Assembly (NCBI RefSeq): GCF_030077735.1
Contig: NZ_JASJEU010000014.1
Coordinates: 1 to 64,000, forward strand
Source of the DNA: Gordonibacter faecis
Lineage (GTDB): Bacteria > Actinomycetota > Coriobacteriia > Coriobacteriales > Eggerthellaceae
Length of the DNA: 64,000 bases
Direction: 5' to 3'
In this document: positions 1-8,061 of the stretch, piece by piece
How positions within the stretch are numbered: position 1 is the stretch's first letter
Layout: each line of letters opens with the position of its first letter
Notes under the pieces: generated by a model
What the model was told of the DNA's origin: nothing
The model's database searches: none
Seen by the model: only the letters and a program-made list of their open reading frames with translations
Translations under genes and position numbers: made by a program

Positions 1-71
1 GGAGTCGAAGGATCCCGCGCGGCGATAGCTGGGAGATTTCCTACTGACGCCGCACGGGATCCTTCGACTCC
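1..71. repeat. 22-bp-arm inverted repeat (dispersed palindrome)
   Basis: Positions 1-22 and 50-71 are inverted copies of each other with 21 of 22 matches, around a 27-base centre. The right arm plus the next bases (50-75) recur without a mismatch at 48954-48979 inside the metH coding region. The element is an intergenic palindrome that has spread. No open frame in it looks coding. Confidence 0.75.
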
Positions 72-154
72 GCGCCTTACGGCGCTCCGCTCAGGATGAC
101 AGAGAGTTGCGACAATCAGCCCGCGTCATGAAGCGAGGGAAGTTGGTCACCTCG

Positions 155-392
155 TGGCGTAATAGCCAGCGCGAAGCGCGTCACCTTTTTGTGGGGCGAT
201 TCACGGATGACCCGTTCCACCGGAGGCGAAAACCCATCCGCGAACTGCGTTTTCGCGCTTCGTGCGAAAGGGCGATTCGTGAATCGCCCGACTATTATTA
301 TCTTTTTAGTTATATATACAGGAAAGCGCCCGCATCATAATTGTAGGGAGGACTTTATCTCTTGGCGTAATCGGGAGTGCGCAGTGCGTCAC
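155..392. repeat. Intergenic repeat cluster upstream of the PadR gene
   Basis: Two copies of a motif that begins TGGCGTAAT and ends GCGTCAC lie at about 155-184 and 361-392. Between them is the 20-bp near-perfect palindrome at 270-289, which recurs at 18724-18743. The same TGGCGTAAT/GCGTCAC motif recurs near 36.7, 41.9 and 42.15 kb. I see no gene in 1-594; the small open frames here have no ribosome-binding site or recognisable family. Confidence 0.6.
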
Positions 393-594
393 TTTTTTTG
401 ACGCGGGCGGTGCGAGCGGTTGGTTGGGAACGGTGGTTGGCGGGTGGGCTACTATTTTCAGATTCTCACTAGTAGCAATCTGCAAATAGTTATGAGATGA
501 TAGTGTTTGCATATTTTACTGCAGGCCAGCGCCTGCGCGTGCCACCATCGGCTTGCGCATGGGCGACCGTGAAGAAGAGAAAGAGGAACCGCCC

Positions 595-1026
595 ATGTGG
601 AGCAGCTGCCATCCCAAGTCCGACGCCGATCTGCAGGAGTGCGCTGAGCTGGGAAAATCGCTCAACCGGCTGTCGCAACCCACCATCCTCACGCTGCTCG
701 CCCGCTCCGAGGCGCCGCTGCACGGCTACGTCATTGTGCAGCAAGCGGCGCAGTCCCCCATGTTCGGCGGCAAGAAGCCCGACGCCACCGGCATCTACCG
801 CGCCCTCAAGCGCATGGAGGAAGCCGAACTGGTGACCTCCGTATGGGACACCCCCGAGGAAGGCTCGGCGAAACGCCTGTTCACCCTCACCGACAAGGGT
901 CGCAACTGCCTCCGCCGCTGGATCGACGCACTCGCGTGCTACGAGCTCACCTTGGAAGAACTGCGCTCCGATGCCGCCGACGCCCTCGGCATCGAACTCC
1001 CCGAAACCCCCATGTGCTCGCACTAG
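595..1026 (+). CDS. PadR-family transcriptional regulator
   Basis: The 143-residue product is a small winged-helix regulator. The core 'LTLLARSEAPLHGY', followed by 'ATGIYRALKRMEEAELV' and 'FTLTDKGRNCL', follows the PadR pattern of recognition helix, wing and dimerisation helix. I chose the ATG at 595 because AAAGAGG sits about 10 bases upstream; a TTG at 553 in the same frame has no such site. The gene converges on the transhydroxylase-like operon and shares a terminator-like inverted repeat with it. PadR proteins usually repress genes in response to phenolic or other small molecules, so a role near a phenol-type Mo enzyme is reasonable but inferred. The N-terminal Cys and 'MCSH' tail are not typical and their role is unknown. 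Confidence 0.85.
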   Translation: MWSSCHPKSDADLQECAELGKSLNRLSQPTILTLLARSEAPLHGYVIVQQAAQSPMFGGKKPDATGIYRALKRMEEAELVTSVWDTPEEGSAKRLFTLTDKGRNCLRRWIDALACYELTLEELRSDAADALGIELPETPMCSH

Positions 1027-1052
1027 CACACCACAACAGACATACATCAAAC

Positions 1053-1113
1053 GGGATCCTGCACGCCATCAGCCGGAAATATTTTCCACAAAGCCGTGAC
1101 GTGCAGGATCTTC
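1053..1113. terminator. Bidirectional terminator-like inverted repeat
   Basis: GATCCTGCACG (1055-1065) pairs perfectly with CGTGCAGGATC (1100-1110). A smaller palindrome around GGAAATATTTTCC lies in the loop. It sits between the 3' ends of two convergent genes. There is no strong U tract, so termination is inferred from placement. Confidence 0.45.
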
Positions 1114-1151
1114 AACTTCTCACGTGCGCCTTGCGAGGGGCAACAAAACCA

Positions 1152-1952
1152 TCAGGCAAGCGCAAGGTCTCCCAAATTGACATCCCGCTCACTCGCATCC
1201 GCCTCAAATTCGAGCGTCTTTCCCTCAACTGCGATGCGCACCGTATAAACCGCAGCATCCACCTGGTCAAACAGGAAATCACCGAAGTCGTCAGTTTCCC
1301 CGCTCGCCACCTCAACTCCCGCGGCGCTCACAAGCGCCACCTTCGCCCCAATCGCCACTTCGCGGGTCTTGAAGTCCACGAGGCAGCCGGCCACGAAGCG
1401 CTTCGGCACATTTTTATACCACGCATGCGAACCCAGACCAACCAGTGCCTCAAGCGGTTCTGCACCAGCGAGATCGAGTTCTTCCTCTTCGCCGAACGAG
1501 AGCGCACCAGTCGGGCAAGCATCCACACAACGCGGCTCGACCCAGCCATCGTCTAACAGGTGAGCACACCCCGTGCACTTTTGCGGAATATTCAGTTCAT
1601 CATTCCAGTACACCGCACCCAGTGGGCAGGCGTCCATGATGGCGCGCTGACCCTTTGCCTTCGCAGGGTCAATCACTACCAGTCCGTCATCACGACGGTA
1701 CACCGCGCCGTCCTGAGCAACAGCCAAACAGGGCGCGTCATCGCAGTGACCGCACAGAAGCGGCGTGTAGGTTACACGCACCACTGGCACACTGCCGCGC
1801 ACCTGCTCGTCAACCTTGCACCAAAACTGCCCCGTCATGGGCTGATCGGCCGCATAGGGCATCCACTCAGTACCGCAGTGTTCATCCTTGCAGGCAATCT
1901 GGCAATTGTGGCACCCGTTACACTTAGCAACATCTATCAAAAACGCCTTCAT
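1152..1952 (-). CDS. Iron-sulfur subunit of transhydroxylase-like Mo enzyme
   Basis: This 266-residue protein has twelve cysteines arranged for three [4Fe-4S] clusters: C11/C14/C17/C21, then 'LLCGHC..PC' with a later 'DACP', then 'QKCTGC' with 'EPRC..DACP'. Residues from about 180 to the end form a cysteine-free beta-rich domain. This matches the small subunit of pyrogallol-phloroglucinol transhydroxylase, which is about 274 residues with three clusters and a C-terminal prealbumin-like barrel. The ATG at 1952 has GGAGGAG just upstream, inside the end of the large-subunit gene, which stops 2 bases earlier. A longer open frame upstream of this ATG is just read-through into that gene. It should shuttle electrons to or from the Mo subunit in the cytoplasm. 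Confidence 0.88.
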   Translation of the reverse strand: MKAFLIDVAKCNGCHNCQIACKDEHCGTEWMPYAADQPMTGQFWCKVDEQVRGSVPVVRVTYTPLLCGHCDDAPCLAVAQDGAVYRRDDGLVVIDPAKAKGQRAIMDACPLGAVYWNDELNIPQKCTGCAHLLDDGWVEPRCVDACPTGALSFGEEEELDLAGAEPLEALVGLGSHAWYKNVPKRFVAGCLVDFKTREVAIGAKVALVSAAGVEVASGETDDFGDFLFDQVDAAVYTVRIAVEGKTLEFEADASERDVNLGDLALA

Positions 1953-1954
1953 GG

Positions 1955-4561
1955 CTACTCCTCCACAATCAGACTGTCCAGCACTCGACCGCACTCCGCA
2001 TCGTAAGAACGCGCGAACGCCTCGGGATAGCGCTCAGCGAGCTCAAACACATCAACTTTCTTCACACCCACAAGGAAGCTGTTCGTCACCTCGCCCGCTG
2101 CGTTTTTCGAAGTAGTGGCCGAAGGGCAAATGAGGTTGTTTGCCCCGCCGCGATCGAGACCGCCCATACCCACCACAATGCTATCGCAGCGCGCACCATG
2201 GTCCTGCGACACCGCTCCCGGCATAATGCGCTCGGACAGCACCACGCCGCCCAGCACCATGCCGCGCTCGTTGTAGATACCAGCGATGTCGCCGTCCGCT
2301 AGGCCCAGCTTCTCGGCGTCAACGGGATTCACGTACAACGGCTCGTAGCCATACCCATCAGGGCCTACTACCTTACACGTGGCCAGTTCGCGGAACCAGG
2401 GCACGTCATCATGATTCGCGTGCACGCGCCAGCGCGGATGGTTCGTCACCAGCAAATACGGATACTCCTTCGCACGCTCGCTGGAGATGCGGTCGTCGTG
2501 ACCGTCGCCCTTCTCAATCCAGTGAGCTACCGGGCCACGCACATGATCATCAGGGAACGTTTCCGCCAACGTTGTGGAATAGTATTCAATCTTGCCCGAA
2601 GGCGTGAGCAGCGGGTTGTTCTCCGGGTCCTCATAAAAGCCAATGAGACCCGCTGGCTTTGCATCCCAGTCTTCTTCCGTCGGGAACAGCATGAAGCGAT
2701 TCTCAAGGAACTGGTCGAAATCAGCCGTGTCGCCGTCCTCCATGCCACACTCACGAAAGCCCTTCTCTATCCAGTCGATAACCTCATTACCGCAGGTATA
2801 GCGCTCATAGAGATTTTCGTAGATGCCACCCAGCCGTTCAAGGGCACGAGCCACCTCGCCCACCGCCTCGTAGTCGGTGCGCACGTCACCTACCGGGTCA
2901 ACAGCCTGCCCCTCGTAAGCGATGGCATTCCACTGGCCGTTGCGCACATCCACATTGAAGTCTTCCAATTCGAGGGTGGTGGAAGTGGGCAGGATAATGT
3001 CGGCGAACAGGCAGTCGTTCTCCATCCAGGGGTGCTGCACGAGCACGAACTCAAGGTTCGGATGGCGCAGCGCATCCTGGAATTCATGGCCGCCGTTCCA
3101 GCAGGTGGACCAACAGGGGGAATCGGACCAGATCATGCGAATGCCTTTACCCGGCTCAGGCGCATACGTAAAGGGAATCAGTTGATCAGCACGGTCGATG
3201 CCGGCAATAACGTGCCCATGCCACTCGATAGATGGCTCGGTGATGGCTTTGTGGATCATGGTCTTGGGAATGAACGGTTCGCTCAGGTCCATAGTGGCAC
3301 CGCGGTAGGCGCCCTCGGATGAGGGCAGCACACTGCATGATGGCAACGGGTTGAGCGTCTTCACGTCCATGAGCTGCCATTCAATCATCTGGAACTGATT
3401 CACGCCGGGCTGCCCTACCCCACGCATGCCAAGCAAATACACTTCCATGCGTGCCGGCTCATGCGCGAACGCCGCTCGAATGTAGCCGCCTCCGTTGCAG
3501 TGTGCGATGGACACCTTATGCTTCGCCCAGTAGCGCGCGAGCGCCTTGATGCGGTAGTCCGGCACGCCGCAGCGTTCGGCCGCCCACTCAGGCGTCTTTG
3601 GCATGCCATCCTCGTGGCCCAGCACGTAGTACTCGAACCAGTCGAAGCCCACGGCGTGCGTATCCAGGTACTCCTTCTCGTAGGTGCCCTCGGTCATCCA
3701 TACATAGGCGATGGCCAGCTGCAGCGCCACGTCGGTGTTCGGCAGCACGGGTATCCACTTGTCGGCATGCACAGCGGCAGCATAGTTACAGTCAGGTGCC
3801 ACGAACACCGACAGCACGCCAATCTCATTGAACCAGTAGCACAGGCGGCTCGCCATCTGGCCACCCCAGCCCCACGGCGTGGTCTCGGGATCGGCGCCCC
3901 AATAGAACACGGCATCACCGTTCTCGGAAATGTCCTTGACGACGTTTGTTGTAATGGTCTGCATACCTACCGGATCCATACCCCAGGCGTGTTTCGCGCC
4001 CCAGTACCAACCCTCCCAGCTGTCGGGCTGGCGCGCCTGCTTGAGGAAACCACCCGTCAGGTTCAGCAGGTTCGTCTGGCAACCGTGAGCGGCGTGCACA
4101 TTCTTCGTCTCACCGTGACCGTCAGATTGCGCCAGGATGGAGAAGGGTCCGGCTTCTTCTTGGATGCGCTTTATCTCGGCAGCGATGAGATCGCACGCCT
4201 CATCCCACGAAATACGCGCGTATTTCGACGTGCCGCGGTTTTGTGTGTTGCGCTCGCCGTTTGGGTCCCAGTCCACGCGCTTGAGCGGGTAAGGGATGCG
4301 GTTCGGCGAATAGGTGCGCGTCTTGTACGCCACCGACAGCGGCGGCGGGTAGCTTTTCATGCCGGGCTCAAACACATGCCCGCGTGCTTCAATCTTCCAC
4401 GCGTTCAGCTCCTCGGGCGTGTACAACTGGTCGTAGTGCAGCGGTCGGATACGCGCCACGCGCCCGTCCACCACGTCAACCTCGGTGATGTTCGAGCCCA
4501 TGCCGAACCCACAGAACCCCAGACACTTGACGACCGACTTATCAACTGTTCTCTCTGACAT
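1955..4561 (-). CDS. Mo-bisMGD large subunit, pyrogallol transhydroxylase / catechol dehydroxylase-like
   Basis: The 868-residue protein belongs to the DMSO-reductase family but lacks the N-terminal CxxC-x3-C-xn-C cluster site; only 'CLGFC' remains. That fits pyrogallol-phloroglucinol transhydroxylase (875 residues, no Fe-S in the large subunit). As I recall, that enzyme uses His144 and Asp174 with Ser175 as Mo ligand. Here His149, Asp180 and Ser181 ('QPDSWEGW') fall at nearly the same offsets. There is no Tat signal, so it is cytoplasmic. The start at 4561 has AAAGAGG upstream, and the Fe-S subunit follows after 2 bases. Related gut enzymes dehydroxylate catechols. Which reaction this one performs, hydroxyl transfer or reductive dehydroxylation, cannot be read from the sequence. 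The family assignment is firm and the substrate is unknown. Confidence 0.85.
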   Translation of the reverse strand: MSERTVDKSVVKCLGFCGFGMGSNITEVDVVDGRVARIRPLHYDQLYTPEELNAWKIEARGHVFEPGMKSYPPPLSVAYKTRTYSPNRIPYPLKRVDWDPNGERNTQNRGTSKYARISWDEACDLIAAEIKRIQEEAGPFSILAQSDGHGETKNVHAAHGCQTNLLNLTGGFLKQARQPDSWEGWYWGAKHAWGMDPVGMQTITTNVVKDISENGDAVFYWGADPETTPWGWGGQMASRLCYWFNEIGVLSVFVAPDCNYAAAVHADKWIPVLPNTDVALQLAIAYVWMTEGTYEKEYLDTHAVGFDWFEYYVLGHEDGMPKTPEWAAERCGVPDYRIKALARYWAKHKVSIAHCNGGGYIRAAFAHEPARMEVYLLGMRGVGQPGVNQFQMIEWQLMDVKTLNPLPSCSVLPSSEGAYRGATMDLSEPFIPKTMIHKAITEPSIEWHGHVIAGIDRADQLIPFTYAPEPGKGIRMIWSDSPCWSTCWNGGHEFQDALRHPNLEFVLVQHPWMENDCLFADIILPTSTTLELEDFNVDVRNGQWNAIAYEGQAVDPVGDVRTDYEAVGEVARALERLGGIYENLYERYTCGNEVIDWIEKGFRECGMEDGDTADFDQFLENRFMLFPTEEDWDAKPAGLIGFYEDPENNPLLTPSGKIEYYSTTLAETFPDDHVRGPVAHWIEKGDGHDDRISSERAKEYPYLLVTNHPRWRVHANHDDVPWFRELATCKVVGPDGYGYEPLYVNPVDAEKLGLADGDIAGIYNERGMVLGGVVLSERIMPGAVSQDHGARCDSIVVGMGGLDRGGANNLICPSATTSKNAAGEVTNSFLVGVKKVDVFELAERYPEAFARSYDAECGRVLDSLIVEE

Positions 4562-4588
4562 GCTTATTCCTCTTTCTTTATTTCAGCC

Positions 4589-4615
4589 GCAGATGCTCCC
4601 TCCCGAAGCGTCTGC
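4589..4615 (-). other. Hairpin between amidase and Mo large-subunit genes
   Basis: GCAGATGCT and AGCGTCTGC form a 9-bp stem with one G-T pair in the 70-base gap. It may attenuate or stabilise the downstream transcript. No U tract follows on the minus strand. Confidence 0.4.
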
Positions 4616-4631
4616 GTAGCTTTCGCCAGCC

Positions 4632-6113
4632 CTATCCCAGGTCGCGTTCAGCCGTGATTCGGTAGAGATCAGCCCATGGCTGCAGGCGCTCGAATGCCGC
4701 ACTTGCTGCCAGCACATCTTCGTCAGCCCAGCGACGTCCGATGATCTGCATGCCTACCGGGAATCCGTCCTTCGAAAGGCCAACGGGAATGGAAGCTGCC
4801 GGATGTCCGGTAAAGTTACAGAAGTAGGTAAGGCACCATCCGATGATCGGCTCGACGCGCTCTCCGGCAAGTTCGGCGGGACCCGCCGTACAACCGCCCG
4901 GAACGTTAGGCACAGGATGGCATGCCGTAACTGGCGAAATAATAAGATCGTAGGTCTGGAACGCTGTCTGCAATGCATCGTAAATTTCAGTGCGCACGAC
5001 ATCATCGGCGTTGTAGTCGACGTAATTGCGCCGGTACGTATCATTGATCCAATACACAAACTCGGACGGTAGATCGTCAGCATGGTCTTTCAGCAGATCA
5101 ATGCCACTATTCTTGAGTGCTTCCACCGACTCCATGCCTGAAATAGAGATGAGACGACACCACGCCTCGGCAAGTTCAAAATGCGAACGCGCGAGGCCAA
5201 ATTCCACCGGCTCCACCTGAGCGCCAGCTTCCTCAAAACGCTGCGCCGCAGCAGCTACCAAAGCTTTAATCTCAGGGTCAACTGGAAAGATGCCGAAGTC
5301 CGGAGTGAACCCAACGCGCCAGCCCGAAAGCGGCTTCTCAAGCGCAGCGATAAAGTTGCGCTCACCCCAATCGATGCTCACCGGATCAAACGGGTCGAAA
5401 CATGCCATGGCCTGGAGCGCATGAGCTGCATCCTTTACCGTGCGGCTGATAGACCCATCCCACGTGTAGGGATGCGTAAGCGAAAATGCGTTTGGCCTCA
5501 CGGGCGCGGGAATAGTACCGACTGATGCCTTATAGCCGTAGCAGCCACACCATGCCGCAGGAATACGGATAGATCCGCCGCCGTCGGTGCCTTCCGCCAC
5601 AAGGAGCATGCCGTCGCCTACCGCGGCTGCCGAACCGCCCGAAGAACCACCCGAGTTAAAGCCCACCTTGAACGGCGTGCTCGTGGCTCCGAACAGCTTG
5701 TTGTCGCAGGTGCCGCGGAAGGCGAACGACGGCGCATTAGTCTTACCCACCAGGATGGCCCCTTCGTCTACCATCGCCTTGGTGTAGCAGCCGTAACCGT
5801 CATCCTTCATGTGAGCAAGCGCCTTCACGCCCCCCGTGGTTCCCGGCCATCCGGGAACGCCAGGCAAAAAATCCTTCGCCGCAGTGGGCACTCCAAAGAA
5901 CGCACCGTGAGCATCGCCATGCATGAGAGCCTTCTCTGCCTCGGCAGCCTTTTCGCGCGCCTCATCAAACGCCGTATAGGTGAAAGCGTTAAGCGAAGGA
6001 TTACGCGCCTCAATGGACGCGACGCACTCTTCCATAACCTCAACCGGAGATACCTTTTTTGCCTTGATATCGGATGCGAGATCAACGCCACTTAAATACT
6101 CGTCTGCTATCAT
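4632..6113 (-). CDS. Amidase-signature family hydrolase
   Basis: The 493-residue protein carries the complete amidase-signature triad: Lys80 in 'TAAKDF', cis-Ser157 in 'GGSSGG' and nucleophile Ser181 in 'GGGSIRIP'. The Ser-Ser spacing of 24 equals that in fatty-acid amide hydrolase. Such enzymes hydrolyse linear amides or esters in the cytoplasm. There is no GatCAB context (no gatB or gatC nearby), so this is a catabolic amidase rather than the tRNA amidotransferase subunit. It lies between a ferredoxin gene and the transhydroxylase-like Mo enzyme on the same strand, and GAAAGGAA precedes the ATG at 6113. I infer that it frees the Mo-enzyme substrate from an amide or acyl conjugate. The real substrate is unknown. 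Confidence 0.88.
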   Translation of the reverse strand: MIADEYLSGVDLASDIKAKKVSPVEVMEECVASIEARNPSLNAFTYTAFDEAREKAAEAEKALMHGDAHGAFFGVPTAAKDFLPGVPGWPGTTGGVKALAHMKDDGYGCYTKAMVDEGAILVGKTNAPSFAFRGTCDNKLFGATSTPFKVGFNSGGSSGGSAAAVGDGMLLVAEGTDGGGSIRIPAAWCGCYGYKASVGTIPAPVRPNAFSLTHPYTWDGSISRTVKDAAHALQAMACFDPFDPVSIDWGERNFIAALEKPLSGWRVGFTPDFGIFPVDPEIKALVAAAAQRFEEAGAQVEPVEFGLARSHFELAEAWCRLISISGMESVEALKNSGIDLLKDHADDLPSEFVYWINDTYRRNYVDYNADDVVRTEIYDALQTAFQTYDLIISPVTACHPVPNVPGGCTAGPAELAGERVEPIIGWCLTYFCNFTGHPAASIPVGLSKDGFPVGMQIIGRRWADEDVLAASAAFERLQPWADLYRITAERDLG

Positions 6114-6139
6114 GCCAATTCCTTTCGTCTAGATTTGAT

Positions 6140-6173
6140 GGCCTCCTCTTCCAGGGGGTGGGAAAAGGAGGCC
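6140..6173 (-). other. Hairpin between ferredoxin and amidase genes
   Basis: GGCCTCCT (6140-6147) pairs perfectly with AGGAGGCC (6166-6173) in the 78-base gap. On the minus strand the stem is followed by no long T run, so it could be a partial terminator or an RNA-processing site that sets differential expression in the operon. Confidence 0.4.
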
Positions 6174-6191
6174 ACCGCACGTTCAGGTGCG

Positions 6192-6431
6192 CTACACCAG
6201 GTACAGACCAATCGCGTTGGTGAGGCAAGCATTCACGCACCGGCCGCAGCCCACGCAGTTTTCGACATGCCTCACTTCCATAAACGGCGTGCCGTTAACC
6301 TTGACCACACCAATCACATCATGCTGCGGACACGCCTGCGCGCATTTCATGCAAGCCGTACACAGCAGCGGGTCAATGCGCACGCGATGCTCATTCCGAT
6401 AGAATCCCGCTGGAGGCCCATACGCTCCCAT
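6192..6431 (-). CDS. 2[4Fe-4S] ferredoxin
   Basis: The 79-residue protein has two full ferredoxin cluster motifs, C24/C27/C30/C34 and C59/C62/C65/C69, but only the first is followed by Pro. It is a cytoplasmic low-potential electron carrier. It is encoded 22 bases downstream of the DASS transporter gene and upstream of the amidase, so it probably feeds one of the two Mo enzymes in this module. The related catechol dehydroxylase clusters of Gordonibacter also carry small ferredoxin-like partners, as I recall. Confidence 0.85.
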   Translation of the reverse strand: MGAYGPPAGFYRNEHRVRIDPLLCTACMKCAQACPQHDVIGVVKVNGTPFMEVRHVENCVGCGRCVNACLTNAIGLYLV

Positions 6432-6453
6432 AGCTTCGTTGTTGCCGGCGCGG

Positions 6454-7863
6454 TTACGCCAAACCCATCACGGCACACACGGCAGGAATAACCAACGACA
6501 CCATTGCGACAGCAGCGATGCTGGGTACCCAACCAACCTTGAGTTCGTCAATCGGCGCAAAGTACTTTCGCTCGCTCGAATACGCGACATATACCACCAA
6601 GTCCAGCGGCAGTAAGAATGCTGCAGAGGAGAACACGGCGCACATGAAGATGGCGGCGGTGATATTGCCACCCACACTGGCAACCAATCCGCAGATGGGA
6701 ATGGTAATAAGTCCAGCAACAGCTGCGCCAGCAGGGAGAATGTTATGGAATACGCAGGCGAATATGGCCACGAGCAGCATGACACCAATCACGGGGAGCG
6801 CGCTCATCGGTCCAAAGACAGCGTTGACTAGCCAGGTCATGGCACCAGTCGCTATCATGCCCGCCACAAAGCAACCAACGGCCCAGTTCAGCATCACCAC
6901 TTGCCACGGGCTTTCGTCTACATACCGCTTGAAAGAAACGCATTTGAACGGAGGTAGGAAGAGCAGACCCAGAGCAACAAGGCCTACCACCACGGCGTCC
7001 AGAGCGGGAACCCACGAACCCGCAAGCCACAGAGCCAGCGTACCAACGATGATAAGCATGCCCCAAATCTCATCCTTGGTGAACCCAGGAAGAGAAGCGC
7101 GCTCTTCCCGAATACGCTCAAGCGCATCGTCGCTGATAGGCTCCGGTTTGAAAATCTTAACGAGCGCAAACCAGGACACGGGAAGAATAACAATGTTCAT
7201 GATGAAGCCAAGAATCATCCAGTTAGCAAAGGTAACGGTAACACCCAAAGACTGCTCGGCAAAGCCCATGGCCAGGATGTTCACCACGCTGCCAACAGGC
7301 GTGATCCAGCCGCCGATATAGGATGCGAACGCAATGCCCAGAACGAGAGCCTTAGCCAAATTGGATTTGTCTCCCCACGGCGTGCCGTTCTCATCAAGGA
7401 TCTTATAAGCGAAGGGAAGCATCATCAAGACCAGCACCAAATCGTCAATGATCATAGAAAGAATTGCCGTAGCCACCATTAACCCAGCAAGTGCCTTCTT
7501 GGAATCATTCTTCGCCCACTTAAGAACAAAGGCGATGATACGAAGCGAAATGGTTGAATACTGCACAAACAACGCCAACGCAAAGCAGGACAAACACAGA
7601 ACCATAGCCACACTCACGCCTTGAGCCCAGGTCTCCCCTGGCGTTAGTATGCCCATGATAGGTACCGCCGCCGCGAACAGCCAAGCGGTAATAACGATGG
7701 GAATGGCCTCGGTAATCCACAAAACGATGCACGCAACAAGAATGCCGAGCATCATCTTACCCTCAAACGCAAGACCCTCCGGATTGGGAATAAAAAACGC
7801 TGCTAACACAATGAGCACGGCTATTCCAACCATGCCTACCTTGAAAGAAGTTCGTTCCCTCAT
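6454..7863 (-). CDS. DASS (SLC13-like) anion symporter
   Basis: This 469-residue integral membrane protein has about 11-12 hydrophobic segments. The 'ASYIGGWITPVGSVVN' stretch is the first re-entrant substrate and sodium-binding motif of the divalent anion:sodium symporter family. The matching second half contains 'VFHNILPAGAAVAGL' instead of the usual SNT signature, so substrate range may be changed. Family members import dicarboxylates, sulfate or related anions. Its position between two Mo-enzyme genes, with an amidase downstream, suggests uptake of a carboxylated substrate of that pathway. The gene starts at an ATG with GAGAGGGC upstream and may have its own promoter in the 198-base gap behind the 889-aa Mo gene. 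Confidence 0.82.
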   Translation of the reverse strand: MRERTSFKVGMVGIAVLIVLAAFFIPNPEGLAFEGKMMLGILVACIVLWITEAIPIVITAWLFAAAVPIMGILTPGETWAQGVSVAMVLCLSCFALALFVQYSTISLRIIAFVLKWAKNDSKKALAGLMVATAILSMIIDDLVLVLMMLPFAYKILDENGTPWGDKSNLAKALVLGIAFASYIGGWITPVGSVVNILAMGFAEQSLGVTVTFANWMILGFIMNIVILPVSWFALVKIFKPEPISDDALERIREERASLPGFTKDEIWGMLIIVGTLALWLAGSWVPALDAVVVGLVALGLLFLPPFKCVSFKRYVDESPWQVVMLNWAVGCFVAGMIATGAMTWLVNAVFGPMSALPVIGVMLLVAIFACVFHNILPAGAAVAGLITIPICGLVASVGGNITAAIFMCAVFSSAAFLLPLDLVVYVAYSSERKYFAPIDELKVGWVPSIAAVAMVSLVIPAVCAVMGLA

Positions 7864-8061
7864 TTTGCCCTCTCCTTTTTTCCTGGCCTGATCGACCCAT
7901 CACAACCCTCCGATGGGCCGACCGGGCCACCGAAATTATCTGTCGGGTGACCTATCTCACCAGTTCGCAATAAACGTAGGCAACCGCCTTGATAGGACAT
8001 CCCCGGCGCCCGCGAGAAGCTGCGGGCACACCCCTCATGAGGTCGTACTGACAATCACGGC

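Noticed and set aside
4632..6113. Amidase as GatA of the tRNA amidotransferase
   Set aside because: No gatB or gatC nearby, and it sits in a catabolic Mo-enzyme cluster; the triad alone does not distinguish the two.
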